Positions 1 through 10,973 of a stretch of DNA of 64,000 bases are shown here, piece by piece (position 1 is the first letter of the stretch; every line of letters starts with the position of its first letter). The notes beneath the pieces are model-generated. The model was not told the DNA's origin. It worked only from the letters and a program-made list of their open reading frames with translations, and searched no databases. Source of the DNA: Adiantum capillus-veneris (taxonomy: Eukaryota; Streptophyta; Polypodiopsida; Polypodiales; Pteridaceae); the NCBI GenBank assembly GCA_014529385.2, contig CM043948.1, positions 24,300,451 to 24,364,450 of the forward strand, given 5' to 3'. The position numbers and the translations under genes were made by a program.

Positions 1-1146
1 AACACTCCAATATACTTGCGATGGGATCTAAAAAAAAATTTCTCCATTAAACGATTGAATGTGGTCGGCGGCGCATTAGTCAAGCCAAAAGGGATGACTA
101 GATATTCATAAAGACCAAATGTTGTACGAAACACAGTCTTCACTATATCTTCATTCACTATCCTTATTTGATGATATCCACTTTTAAGGTTAATCTTACT
201 ATCGTAGGTTGAACAGTGTAGCTTATCAAACAGATCTTCTACCCATGGTACGGGAAATTTGTTTTTGATAGTGATACAATTTAGTGCTCGATAGTCCACA
301 CACATGCGGTATGTGCCATCGTGCCATCTTTCTTTTGCACTAAAGGACTGGAGAACAAAAGGGAGAGGAGATAGGCCTCACCATCCTTTTGTCTACCAAT
401 TCTTGTACTTGCCTCATGATCTCCTCTTGTTGATCTTGGGAAAATCGATAAGGAGGCTTGTTAGGTGGTGAGCTTACTGGTAGGAGCTCAATTCGATGGT
501 CATCATCCCCTCTTTTTGGAGATAACTCCATAGGGATATCATCGCAAAAAACATCTTGAAATCTATTTAGAAAATTAGACAAGTCTAATTCTTCTTGATT
601 CCCACCATTTACATTTGATAAAACATTAGGACCTTTTATGGATTGTTTGACAAAAATTACGCAAAAAACTAAGCTTTTCATTGATTTGTCAAAAGCAAGA
701 GAATTTACAAAGGGTACAATACAACCAGGATCATTAGCATCTATGTACATGTTCTTTTCCCTGTACTTGAAATACAACCTTCTTTTAGGTAGCTTTACAT
801 TAACATCCATACGGTCAAACCATGGTGCCCCTAGGATGACATCTTCATGCTTGAGAGGAGAGATGAAGAAATCTTCTTTGTCAGCATAGCCTTGGAAAAG
901 AAGCCTCAATTTCCCAATCAAGGAAGTAACTGCGGCTTCTTGCCCCTTGAAGGCTCCATCAGCTACAACAACATCTCCCATCTCATGAGTTTGAATGCCT
1001 AAGTTGGTGGCCAACTCCGTTGATATGAAATTGTGAGTAGAGCCAAGGTCAAACAGGATGGAGGCATCATGCTCCCTTACCTTTCCCCAAGCAAAGGAGA
1101 GAGGTAATCCTTTGCAATGAGCATCCTCTTTTGGAGCTTCAATCAT
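1..1146 (-). pseudogene. G1 pol fragment: aspartic protease and N-terminal reverse transcriptase
   Basis: A 268-codon open frame (340-1146) starts with a retropepsin-like domain. The family usually has D-S/T-G at the active site. Here residues 33-35 read D-L-G, followed by STHNFIS, so the catalytic loop looks damaged. The C-terminal part carries the usual RT entry (NKPPYRFS, then MVRPISSPFCSPVL). RT continues to base 1 in other frames, with CVDYRALN, INLKSGYHQIRI and VIPFGLTNAP visible. At least one frameshift lies near 310-340, where a short GATGGCAC repeat suggests slippage. The protein would have matured the polyprotein and copied the RNA. This copy cannot. Confidence 0.85.
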
Positions 1147-2363
1147 AGAAGCTCTAGGAGTCTCCTTGTGGGTATTTCTTTTGGGGCAAGAATTGTAGCC
1201 ATGTCCTTGCTCCCCACACTTGAAGCCTTTGTGGTCCTTACGAAAAGTTTCTAGCTCTTCAGGAGAGAGTTTATTTTTACCTTTGTAAATACCCTTCTCC
1301 TTGGACCGATTGTTGTTGTTGGAATTGCCTTGGCAAGATTTTTGGGCATCGTTCTTCCCCTTTGCATCATTTCAATCTTTGTTTTCCATGGGCTTGGCAC
1401 TCCTTTTAACCCCTTCCTAAAAATTGATGCACGAAGCAACCATAGTGTGGTGGATTACTTCAGTGATAGTAGCAGGCCGTTGCGAGTTGACACTCGGCCA
1501 TTTCTTTATGTGATCCTGCATAGAATTGTTGCTTTTACTCGGTAAAGTCTATTTTTTCAAAGAAAGTAGCCTTGAGATGTAAATCCCAAAACTTGTCAAC
1601 ATATTTATGGATAGACTCGTTGGAGAGCAACTTCAAACTCCACCATTTGGTAAGCACTTTGTCCTTTGCATCACTTGCAAGGAATTGGTTCATGATGGAA
1701 GCTCATAGAGTTTTCCATGTGTTTGGGGCTTTGCCGTTGCCATGAAAGCTAGCCCATCATTGACGGACAAATTTCTGGAAGTGCATAGCTACATGGCATA
1801 GCTACATGGCATAGCTTGGAGGACTCTGTGAAGCCCTTATCTTCAAAGGCCGCATCAAATTGTTGCATAAAGGCCAAGGCTTTGTCGGTAGCACCAAAGG
1901 TGCCATCATAGGTGAGAAAAGAGATACTCTTTCCTTCCTCTTTGAAATTCTTTAGCTTTTGGGACCTTTTCCAAGCAGGGTAGGATTTGCGATGTCCTCT
2001 CCTTTTGTATTCTCTAGGAGAATAACCGCTGCTTTTGTCGAAAAAGGAGGAAGGTGAAGAAGAAGGAGAAGAGGGTGACCTCTTTCTTGACTTTTTCTTC
2101 CTTTGTTTCCTCTCTTCCCTTTTGGAGTGACGAGGAGAAGGACTATAGGATGATCTTTTCCTCTTGGGAGGAGTTGTGGATCGTTTAGACCACCGTCTTC
2201 CTGGAGCTACATCTTCAGAGGAGTTCGGAGATTCACTTCTTTTTTGTTCATTGGATTACTCCTCTTCTCTTATCGGAGAGAGTCTTCTTTTGGGAGTCTC
2301 AAAAAGAGGCTTCCTAAGATCTCTCTCAATATTCATTCTACTCTCTTGATTATTGTCAACCAT
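1147..2363 (-). pseudogene. G1 gag, decayed
   Basis: Translation from the ATG at 2361-2363 begins MVDNNQESRMNIERDL, then a Lys/Arg/Ser-rich segment, then capsid-like sequence (WWASFHGNGKAPNTWKTLW, KWWSLKLLSNESIHKYVDKF) and a nucleocapsid end near 1,190-1,235. Stops occur after about 35 codons and again further on. The zinc knuckle should be C-X2-C-X4-H-X4-C. Its first Cys reads Gly here (GFKCGEQGHGYNSC). A short tandem duplication of catagctacatgg lies at about 1,784-1,812. The ATG is about 380 nt downstream of the primer-binding site, a normal leader length. Confidence 0.75.
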
Positions 2364-2744
2364 GCTAATTAAACGTATGTATAAAATACTTTCTGCTTTG
2401 GCACCCTCACAAAACCTTAGTTGCTACTCTCCTTTACCTTTGAAAATTAGTTCTCAAGTAGCCACACATGTGGTTTAAAGACTGTTGATTGCAAAGAATA
2501 GTAGAGAGGGTCTAGCATTGCTCGGTTGATTATGGTTCCTGTTGAGATTGCTAGTAGCTCAATAATGGTTAAGGGCAAGCCCCCAGAGACTCCATTATTA
2601 AGACTATATTTCCCAACGGTGTACCTCAAACTAAGTCCTTTTCAACCAAGATAATAGATCCTTGTCCCACTTACCCTATTGCAATGAACATGTCCAACCT
2701 TTCATGGGCAACTTAAGGACCTCTCTTCTTAAGCAAAACCAATA

Positions 2745-2757
2745 GCTCAAATACCAA
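2745..2757 (-). promoter_or_regulatory. G1 primer-binding site, Met-tRNA type
   Basis: On the minus strand TTGGTATTTGAGC follows an LTR end that reads CCATTACA. It matches the common plant initiator-Met site TGGTATCAGAGC at 10 of 12 positions. Confidence 0.65.
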
Positions 2758-2911
2758 TGTAATGGAAATGGCCTATGAACATAGAGAATAGCGAAATTAA
2801 GAGAATTGTAGTGAGCAGTTTTATGAGACTACTTTGTGAAAATAGAGGGTGAACTTAATTAGCGGTAGCAACATAGCCATTATACGTAATCAACTTGGCA
2901 TGAACAATACT
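2758..2911 (-). repeat. G1 5' LTR, truncated
   Basis: The LTR 3' end is fixed by the ...ACA terminus next to the primer-binding site. The start of the LTR is missing because Copia A sequence begins near 2,912. Confidence 0.5.
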
Positions 2912-4265
2912 TTGTAAGGGTTATGCACAACAAAAAGGCATAGATTATGAAGAGACTTTTGCTCTCACTTGTCGTATGGCTACTGTGCATTTTCTATGTA
3001 CATTGGCAGGTCATTTTGGTTGGGATGTACATCAATCAGACATTGTTATTGCTTTCTTGAATGGTGACATATTTGAGGAAGTTTATGTAACGCAGGCTCG
3101 CGGTTTTGTCAAGAAAGGACAAGAGGATAAGGTGTGCAAATGTAACAAATCTTTGTATGGGTTGAAGCAATCTCCTCATGCTTGGTATGAGAAGGCTGAC
3201 ACTCATTTAGTCAAACCACGGTCAAACGAGGCTTTCGTAAAACAGTCCAATAGAAAGCACATTGTATGTAAGTGGTTCTTTACGTGGATGATTTGTTGAT
3301 CACTGAACCAAATGAAAGACAAATTGCTGAATTTAAGGCTGATTTGAATGCTACTTTCAAGATGAAAGATTTGGGACTGTTGCATCATTATTTGGGTATA
3401 CAATTTAAGCAGTTTGATGGCGATATTGCCTTGTGTCAGAAAAGTTACATAGAGACATTGCTATATAAGTTTGGACTTGAGGATTGCAAACCTATTGCCA
3501 CTCCCATGGAAACATGTTTGAAATTGAGTCTTCATGATGCTGGTGATCTTGCAGACGTCACTCTTTATCAAACTGTTGTTGGATGCCTCATTTATGTATG
3601 CAACACAAGGCTAGATATTCAGTTTGCAGTCTCATAGGTCAACAGATTCATGCATAGCACATGGTCTAAGCATTGGCAGGTTGTCAAGAGGATTTTTCAC
3701 TACTTGAGTGGTACTTTACATCTTGGCTTGTTTTATCCCAAGGGGGGATCATTGCTGCCAAATTTGCATGCTTTTTTGGGCTCAGATTGGGCTGGTTGTT
3801 TTGACACACGAGTGTCCACAAGTGGTTTTTGACACACGAGTGTCCACAAGTGGTTTTTGTTTCATGATTGCGAGCTCATGCATATCATGGTTGAGAAAGA
3901 AGCAACCTACTATGGCCACTTCCAGTTGTGAGGTTGAGTACATGGCAATCTTCACAGCTACAGTTGAGTGTGTATGCTCAGACTCCTTATGGTTTATTTG
4001 GGTGTTGGACAGGACACTGCCAACACTATCTACACTGACAGTCAAAGCGCATTGGTAGTTTCAAGGAACCAAGTTTTTCATGCTTGCATAAAGTACATTG
4101 AGGTGCATTACCACTATGTTAAGGAGAGGCTCTCAGCAGCAGGAGAGATCAGCTTGGCTTATGTGCCAACACAGGACAACCTTGCAGATCTTTTCACAAA
4201 GGCATTGTCTCGTAGAAATTCAAAGCTTTTTGCAAAGCTTTGGGCTTACTCCCCTTTGTGGATTG
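2912..4265 (+). pseudogene. Copia A reverse transcriptase and RNase H, broken
   Basis: Conserved family blocks are readable: GIDYEETF start, HFGWDVHQSDIV, LYGLKQSPHAWYEKADTHLV, LYVDDLLI (catalytic YVDD intact), QKSYIETLL, ATPMETCLKLSLHDAG, then RNase H (SDWAGCFDTRVSTSGF, TNTIYTDSQSALVV) and LADLFTKALS. Against Copia D the gene has an 11-bp duplication and an extra base near 3,210-3,235, loss of about 26 bp near 3,272, a stop near 3,636, and a 31-bp tandem duplication at about 3,798-3,860 covering the TRVSTSGF codons. It reads in at least four frames. Confidence 0.85.
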
Positions 4266-4343
4266 ATCATGTCCTCAGGATGATGGCACTTCCCTTTACT
4301 CTATGTGCTACCTCTCGTTCACTGTGTTACTCCTTGGGGGATT

Positions 4344-4522
4344 TGTTTCCATATACATGTGGTAGTGAAGTGTGTGAACACACTTAGGACCGCCGGGGCA
4401 TTTTTTCCCTCTTTAGGAGGTTTCCCCCCCGTGCATTGTATATACTTCCATCATTCTAGGGCTATCCAAGTTGTGCGTCTTCTCCAAGCTGTGTGTGTTT
4501 TCTTGCAACCCTAATTCCAACA
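4344..4522 (+). repeat. Copia A 3' LTR, internally rearranged
   Basis: Starts TGTTTCCATATACATG after a G-rich polypurine tract and ends CTAATTCCAACA. It is 179 bp against about 226 bp for family members. About 50 bp between GGGCTATC and the final CTTCTCCAAGC part are gone. A TATA-like stretch (TGTATATAC) lies at the usual LTR promoter position. Confidence 0.8.
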
Positions 4523-4693
4523 CAAGGCACACAATAGAGTGTATTACTTAGTGTGCAATGGAAAGATTAAGTTAGCCCTAGAGTGATGGGCGTATATTCA
4601 ATACACGGGGTAAAAACTTCCTAGTGAGGGAAAAAATGCCCCGACCGTCCTAAGTGTGTTCACGTACATCACTACCAAATGTATATGGTAACA
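4523..4693 (-). repeat. Copia B 3' LTR, missing its last ~56 bp
   Basis: On the minus strand it runs from TGTTACCATATACATT to ATTGTGTGCCTTG and stops there. The sequence beyond is the inverted end of Copia A's LTR, giving a tail-to-tail LTR junction at 4,522/4,523. Confidence 0.8.
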
Positions 4694-4764
4694 TATCCCC
4701 CCTGGAGTGATGCAGTGAATGAGAGATGGCACATAGAGTAAACGTAAGTGCCATGCCCTGAGGA

Positions 4765-6470
4765 CATGATCAGTCTACAAAGGAGAGTAAGCCCAAAGCT
4801 TTGCGGAAAGCTTCCAACTTCTCACGAGACAATTGCCTTTGTGAAAAGATCTGCAAGGTTGTCCTGTGTTGGCACATAAGCCAAGATGATCTCTCCTATT
4901 GAGAGCCTCTCCCTGATGTAGTGGTAATGTACCTCAACGTGCTTTGTGCGACCATGAAAAACTGGGTTCCTCGTAACTATCAATGCACTCTGACTGTCAG
5001 TGTAGATAGTGTTGGCAGTGTCCTGTCCAACACCCAATCAGCCATAAGGCATCTGAGCCATACACACTTAGCTGTGAAGACTGTCTTGTACTTAGCCTCA
5101 CAACTAGAAGTGGCCATAGTAGGTTTCTTATTGCTCAAGCATGATATGCATGAGCTACCGAGCATGAAACAAAAACCACTTGTGGACACTCATGTGTCAA
5201 AACAACCAGACCAATCTGAGCCCAAAAAAGCATGCAGATTTGGCAGCAATGATCCCCCCTTGGGAAAAAACAAGCCAAGATGTAAAGTGCCACTCAAGTA
5301 GCAAAAAATACTCTTGACAACTTGCAAATGCTTAGACCATGGGCTATGCATGAATCTGCTGACTTGTGAGACTGCAAACTGAATATCTGGTCTTGTGTTG
5401 CATACATAAATGAGGAATCCAATAGAAGTTTGGTAAGGAGTGAAATCTATAGGATCACCAGCATCAAGAAGACTCAATTTCAAACCTGTTTCCATGGGAG
5501 TGGCAATAGGTTTGCAATCATCAGGTCCAAATTACATAGCAATGTCTCTATGTAACTTTTCTGACACAAGGCAACACCACCATCACATTGCTTGAATGTA
5601 TACCCAAGTAATGATGCAACATCTTTCACCTTAAAAGTAGCATTCAAATCAGCCTTAAATTCAGCAATATGTCTCTCATTTGGTTCAATGATCAACAAAT
5701 CATCCACATAGAGAACCATAATGAGAAGTACATCACCCTCATGCTTTACATACCATGTGCTTTCTATTGGACTGTTACGAAAGCCTCGTTTGACCAAATG
5801 AGTGTCAGCCTTCTCATACCAAGCACGGGGAGCTTTCTTCAACCCATACAAAGCTTTGTTACATTTGCACACTTTATCCTCTTGTCCTTTCTTGACAAAA
5901 CCGCGAGGCTGCGTTACATAAACTTCCTCAAATATATCACCATTCAAGAAAACAGTAACAATGTCTGATTAATGTACATCCCAACCAAAATGAGCTACCA
6001 ATGCACATAGAAAACGCACAGTAGTCATACGACAAGTGAGAGAAAAAGTCTCTTCATAATCTATGCCTTTTTTTATGTGCATAACCCTTTGCAACAAGTC
6101 GAGCCTTCTAGCGATCAATCCACCATCTGGCTTGCGTTTCAACTTGTAAACCCACTTCGTACCAATGGCCTTTTTTCCAAGAGGCAAATCACATAAGGTC
6201 CATGTGTCATTTTCTATAAGTGCATCATATTTTGATTGCATCGCAGCCATCCAATTTTTTGAATCATGTGCTTCATCAAAAGACAGAGGTTCTTCAACAT
6301 CATGTAAGCTAGACACAGCCAAAGCATAACAATCTAATGCATAATATGCACGAAGAGATCCTGAATGAGTACACGTAGACAAAGGTGCATCCAATTTACT
6401 GTCATGCAATGATTGCACCAGTCATTTTGGCATACCTCTAGCCTACTTATTTTCAGCCCTTTCCTCATCA
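4765..6470 (-). pseudogene. Copia B reverse transcriptase and RNase H, broken
   Basis: Minus-strand frames give the RT start (MQSKYDALIENDTWTLCDLP, then GTKWVYKLKRKPDGG), HFGWDVH, MNGDIFEEVYVTQPRGFVKK, ALYGLKKAPRAWYEKADTHL, LYVDDLLIIEPNERHIAEF (YVDD intact), SQVSRFMHSPWSKH, then RNase H (TSGFCFMLGSSCIS, TIYTDSQSALIV) and LADLFTKA. The gene is split over five frames with stops near 5,965 and 5,190. Frameshifts occur around 6,110 (GLIARRLDLLQRV replaces the usual DRHKARLVAKGYA) and 5,500. No full polyprotein is possible. Confidence 0.85.
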
Positions 6471-7600
6471 AGTACATCATGTACATCTGCATCTGTAATA
6501 GGCTGATCTATAACATTTTCAGAAACCCCCATAGGCTATACATTTTCCTCATTGGAATTTACTTTCAAACGTCCACCAGTAAAAAGAGGCAACAAAGTGT
6601 CGCTAACATTACTGTCTCTAGTACATGAAAGCAAGGGTTGAATAGAATCTTCCACTAACACAACATCCTGTGAAACCAGAATACGCTTTTTGTGTGGATC
6701 ATGTAGCCTTTGCTTTCAACACTATAACCAACAAAAATACATTTGATAGCTTTATCATCCAATTTTTTGCGTTGTGTTTGTGTCACCAAAGCATATGCCA
6801 AACAACCAAAAAACACACATGTGCTCAATAGAAGGCTTTCTATCATGCCATGCTTCATATGGAGTAATAGACTACAAATCTTTTGTAGGACACCTGCTAA
6901 GTACATAAGTGGCACACATGATGGCCTCAAGCCAAAACGAATGCGAGAAAGCTTGACTTTTGACCATACATCATGCCATTTTTGTAAGTGACCTGTTTTT
7001 CCTCTCAGCAACACCATTTTGCTGAGGCATATAAGGCATTGTACATTGGTGTTTTATCCCACAACTAGACAAAAATGCATTAAATTCATGAGACATATCA
7101 CTGGAACTTAGATCATGTACAATACATCTGTCTTCCACAAATTTGACTACAAGACCAAGTCTAGCAAGTGCAAATACAGACCTAAGATTCTTCTTGATCC
7201 AAGGTACATAAAGTGCATCAACACGTGTGAAAGAACTGCCATTTGCAGAAGTAAGGACAATTTTTCCAACTCCATGAACCGGATAAGAGGCATTGTTGGC
7301 ACAAGTAACTGAATTCCCATGAGGGATAGACTCAAGAGAGGTGAAAAAATCACGATGTGGGGTAATGTGCTTTGTAGCACCACTATCAAAATACCACACA
7401 TGTGAATCTGTAACAATTGACATGCATGTATCATGGACAACAGGATTATAGGTATACTCCACACTAAAAGCCCATTCTGCATCAACATCAGCATCATAGT
7501 CTCCTTTCACAGAAGACTCAACAATAGCTGCATTTGTAGTGGAACCAACATTTGCACTGGAACCACCCTCTTTCTTCTTTTCCTCTTTGGCCTTCAACTT
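6471..7600 (-). pseudogene. Copia B protease with collapsed integrase
   Basis: The frame at 6,971-7,597 begins with the end of gag (MKAKEEKKKEGG), passes through the protease active site WYFDSGATKHIT (D-S-G intact), then at HDLSSSD jumps straight to MSHEFNAFLSSCGIKHQC and PQQNGVAERKNRSL. In Copia C the same two blocks are separated by the HHCC domain and the first catalytic Asp residues (54,780-55,310), so B has lost about 0.5 kb in frame. IN C-terminal blocks (FFGCLAYALVTQTQRKKLDD, IFVGYSVESKGYM) follow at 6,655-7,017 after a frameshift. Integrase activity is not possible. Confidence 0.8.
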
Positions 7601-8449
7601 AGGACACTGCTTGATGAACCCTTATCACTAGAATTTCCAAACAAATTGTAGACAATAGAAGCATTAGGAACAAGTGATCTTCCACTCGCAGAAGCACCAT
7701 GAGAAGTGGCTGCATTACTATTACCACCTTTTCTTTGAGCAGCAATAAAGGCGTGTTCAACTGCACGCTATCTAGTCCTGTTTTTTTTTGGAAAGTGACT
7801 CTTGCAACAGTAATGTGCATAATGCATCAAACTTGATAACTTCAGGATTTCCTTGGGTCATAAGTCTCCAAGTACTAACAAAAGTCTGGTAAGAATATGA
7901 CAAGGCATCAAGAACAGTCTGCATAAGGGAATTATCTGAAATGACTTCACCTACAGAAATAAGCTGCTCATCGATATCCTTAACACCAGCAAGGAAAGTG
8001 TCCATATCATCTTCCTTATGCATAATCTTTGACTCTAGCCCTTTATGCAGTAATGAAATTCTAGTCTGATTGCGACTTGCATAAAGACCAACCACAATAT
8101 CCCAAGCCTGTTTGGTAGATTTCACTCAACGAATGTGAGAAGTAATAGTGTGCTTCACAGACAACACAATCAATGCATGAGCATGTGCATCTTTTACATC
8201 CCAACAAGCTTGCTCAACCGTAGGCAAAACAACTCTAACAACAACAATTCTTACAGCAAGACCTGCAACATCCACAACATCGCCTACATCCTCAGAACCA
8301 GGACATACATCAATGCCCTATACAATATTCCAGACTCCCTTGGACACAAGAACATGTTGCATCATATAAGCCCACATAGGGTAATTGTCTCCATCCAATC
8401 TGTCGTCAGCAGCAGACATCTTGAACACATCTCTGTTGTTGTCAACAAT
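7600..8449 (-). pseudogene. Copia B gag, start codon and zinc knuckle lost
   Basis: The UBN2-type gag region is readable (STKQAWDIVVGLYASRNQ, HKEDDMDTFLAGVKDIDEQ, TQGNPEVIKFDALCTLLLQ). The start that is ATG GCT in Copia C (56,702) is ATT GTT here (8,447-8,449). The nucleocapsid is deleted: GNSSDKG runs directly into the sequence that follows the knuckle in Copia C. Stops lie at about 8,318 and 7,620. Confidence 0.8.
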
Positions 8450-8800
8450 GGTAAATGCTGCACCTGCTGTGAAAACTGCCCAAAAAGAGGAGAAACAAAG
8501 TGAGAACAACACGTGCTATATAGCACAAACCGTAGAAGATTGTAAGGGACCTGCTATGTAGAAAATGGCACTGCCATAAATTTTGCACAAAATGACAAAA
8601 TAGCATGTGTAGTACTGCATGTAGTGGAAACGAAGGCCACAATGAGCCCAAATCAAAAATTTGAGCAGAGTAAGCTCTTCAACCTTTCCTGAAATTTCTT
8701 TTGACCTGCGAATGTTCGCCAAAGCTCATTGAAATAAGAGAAACTGAGCAGGCTTGTGACGGAGCTACTGGCGACTAAGCCGATCGGCAGGATGCAACCT

Positions 8801-8812
8801 GCTCTGATATCA
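8801..8812 (-). promoter_or_regulatory. Copia B primer-binding site
   Basis: TGATATCAGAGC on the minus strand, two bases downstream of the 5' LTR end, matches the initiator-Met-tRNA site at 11 of 12 positions. Confidence 0.75.
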
Positions 8813-8814
8813 AT

Positions 8815-9042
8815 TGTTGGAATTAGGGCTGTAGGAAAACACACATAGCTTGGAGAAGATGAAGGAAGCTCAAGGCACACAATAGAGAGTGTTTTACTTA
8901 GTGTGCAATGGAAAGAAAGATAGCCCTAGAATGATGGGCGTATATACAACGCACGGGGGGGAAAACCTCTTAAAGGGGGAGAAAATACCTTGGCGCTCCT
9001 AAGTGTGTTCACACACATCACTACCACATGTATATGGTAACA
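8815..9042 (-). repeat. Copia B 5' LTR, 228 bp
   Basis: Bounded by TGTTACC... and ...CCAACA on the minus strand (TGTT/AACA inverted ends). It contains a TATA-like TGTATATACG, as in the other family members. Confidence 0.9.
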
Positions 9043-9103
9043 CCTTGAGCTTCCTTCGTCTTCTCCAAGCTGTGTGTTTTTTCCTGCAACCCTAATTCCA
9101 ACA
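9043..9103 (+). repeat. 3' end of a plus-oriented Copia LTR (probably Copia A)
   Basis: Begins CCTTGAGCTTCCTTCG and ends CCTAATTCCAACA. It completes the LTR that Copia B interrupts. CCTTG at 9,043-9,047 is the right-hand copy of the likely 5-bp target duplication. Confidence 0.75.
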
Positions 9104-9863
9104 GGACTTTTGGCCTTTGAGCATGACCAAGTTACCTTCTCTGATATTCTAGGAATTATTGCCAAACAATATAGTGTATCCAAGTTCATCAAGCTATCCT
9201 ATTGAAACCAAGCTCTTAGCTAGCTTTTGTACATGTTGAGAACACCTTGCAACATGAACTCAGTTTCATTGCACATATGCAGCTTCACATCTTCAATGCC
9301 ACATATCTCAAGCTGATGAGAATCACACAACTTAAATAAACCATGTGTGGAAGCATAGCTGGAGAACCACTCCTTGTGAGGAGTAATATAAAAATTGGCA
9401 CTTAAGTCAATAATCCAATTTCGCGTATAACATTCGTCAAGATTTAACAATACCTCTAGACTCAAATCCGAAGCGTGACTAGTACCTTTGACATTTGCGG
9501 CATCTGAAAAACAACATCAGCATGTGGAGACTCAATGACATTGAGCTTCTCTATCTTCACACTACTCTTAAGAGGTGTAGAACTTATGAAAATGGCTTTA
9601 CCCTTCTCTCTTTGCAACAAACGGCAATCCTTTTTCTTGTGACAATGGTAGCATTCAATGTTCTTTGTGTCACTTCCATGACTCTTTCTATGTGCATTCT
9701 TGCCATCTTGAGAACGATCGTGACTATGACTATGACCTCTTTGCCTTGATTGTTCTATGGCTACTTCCTCTTGCCATATACGCATCACCATGCCCACTAG
9801 AGTCAAGACACTGATGTCAAATCTCATACATGAGCAAAGTGCTACTAACATCACTGAAAACAA
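9104..9863 (-). pseudogene. Second-family Copia gag-protease remnant
   Basis: The block at 9,462-9,863 has a degenerate knuckle (IECYHCHKKKDCR, with the His segment lost). The block at 9,220-9,465 reads NWIIDLSANFYITPHKEWFSSY, then HQLEICGIEDVKLHM. In this family the active site is usually D-S-G-A. Here it is D-L-S-A, so the catalytic motif is destroyed. Pre-integrase sequence (LDTLYCLAIIPRISEKVTW) continues in another frame to 9,104. Confidence 0.75.
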
Positions 9864-10010
9864 GCTTACCCTCAGGAGTAGTGTTACTAATGGTAGTGCT
9901 AAATGTATTGCACAATGAAGACTTTATCCCTCTTATTGAAATTCTCTTCACACTAGAAGCTTGGTTCTTATGATCTCTCACTGATCCTAAATTTCCTAGC
10001 ACTCTACCTC
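9104..10010 (-). mobile_element. Older Copia fragment of a second family (gag-PR-pre-integrase)
   Basis: Minus-strand frames show a Copia zinc-knuckle region, a protease block and the start of the pre-integrase domain. Sequence differs clearly from copies A-E. The element is cut at 9,104 by the A/B insertion complex, and its gag start and LTR cannot be placed. Confidence 0.7.
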
Positions 10011-10860
10011 ACCTAAGGTTTGTAAAGCTTCAAATCACAATGTGAAGTGGATGCAAGCTTGGCTCAATGAATTACCAAATTTTTATCTTTTGAGCAACAA
10101 CTTTCAACTCCAACCTACCCCCAAGCACTCCTATTTCTAACAATGCTCGACAAAGCAAACTTAATTTTGGTAGTATTGAAGTTCCATAAGTCTACTTTGT
10201 GTATGACACAATTTTGGCCAAAAGACCCATATTAATGTTTGAAACATGCAAAAAGGTCTATAAAGACTTGGAAACTTGTTCTACACATATCTTGGTCTCT
10301 AGTGGGTATTTTTAGCGCAAACTTGAAATGTGAGATGCACCGAAGTAGATTTACAAATTTCTCAAGTCGAATACCCCACTATAAAGTACTGTAAGTTTTT
10401 TCTTTTTAGACCTACTTTGAAGGTTTTGACTTGATACACTTGTCCACTATATTATGCTATACCCCCTAAAAAAATTTGGTTCAAGTAGGATCTCTTTTGC
10501 TTGCCCAAAATGCCAATTTTCAAGATGTTCGACACTTTGATTCTAGATTTAGCCTTTGGAGGTGATTCATTGCACCAAATGTATTCAAACTTCACCAATG
10601 GACTCTCACTAGCATGAACACATAGACAAAGACTAAGTTGACCAATATTGTCTGAGTTTTTCCCTACAATGAAGTATTGTGATACTTTACTTTGGAATTT
10701 GCCTAGATTTTAGTTAGTGTTTGTCCTAACAATTTATGGTATGTTTGCATTTTTTTGTCATATATGTGGTGTTGGTCTCACTTTGGTCTTTGGTTCAGAA
10801 GGATCCACCCAAAAATACCAATAGCGCATGGTGTTCAAGAGGTATTTATAAAACCCATCT

Positions 10861-10861
<1 letters not shown>
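10011..10861. other. No gene seen
   Basis: AT-rich sequence without a coherent reading frame or recognisable repeat ends. It may be leader or LTR sequence of the neighbouring retroelements. Confidence 0.4.
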
Positions 10862-10938
<77 letters not shown>

Positions 10939-10973
10939 ACGCGCACACGCACACACACACACACACACACACA
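10862..10973. repeat. (AC)n microsatellite, ~110 bp
   Basis: Nearly pure AC dinucleotides with a short GTGCACGCGC interruption near 10,934. Long open frames over this tract (poly His-Thr) are artefacts. Confidence 0.97.

Larger units (their letters stand above)
1..2911 (-). mobile_element. Ty3/gypsy LTR retrotransposon G1, 5' half
   Basis: Read on the minus strand the order is partial 5' LTR, primer-binding site, gag with an Arg/Ser-rich start, broken zinc knuckle, aspartic protease and the first part of reverse transcriptase. PR before RT with no integrase between them fits Ty3/gypsy. The window edge cuts the element inside RT. The upstream edge meets a truncated Copia element near 2,912, so the LTR is incomplete. 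Stops and frameshifts make it a dead copy. Confidence 0.85.
2912..4522 (+). mobile_element. Copia element A, 5'-truncated
   Basis: Plus-strand copy of the local Copia family: RT from the GIDYEETF region, RNase H, polypurine tract and 3' LTR. The gag, protease and integrase parts are absent. The 5' break abuts the Ty3 G1 LTR. The 3' LTR was later invaded by Copia B. Its missing terminus appears at 9,043-9,103, on the far side of B. Confidence 0.85.
4523..9042 (-). mobile_element. Copia element B, two-LTR copy with internal deletions
   Basis: Read on the minus strand: 5' LTR (8,815-9,042), PBS, gag, PR, remnant IN, RT, RNase H, polypurine tract, truncated 3' LTR (4,523-4,693). The plus-strand flank on the right is CCTTG followed by the rest of a plus-oriented family LTR, so B appears to have inserted into the LTR of Copia A. 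It lacks the gag zinc knuckle and the integrase core that Copia C has. Confidence 0.85.

Noticed and set aside
8135-8503. 122-codon plus-strand frame
   Set aside because: It lies antisense to Copia B gag, whose minus-strand translation matches the gag of Copia C.
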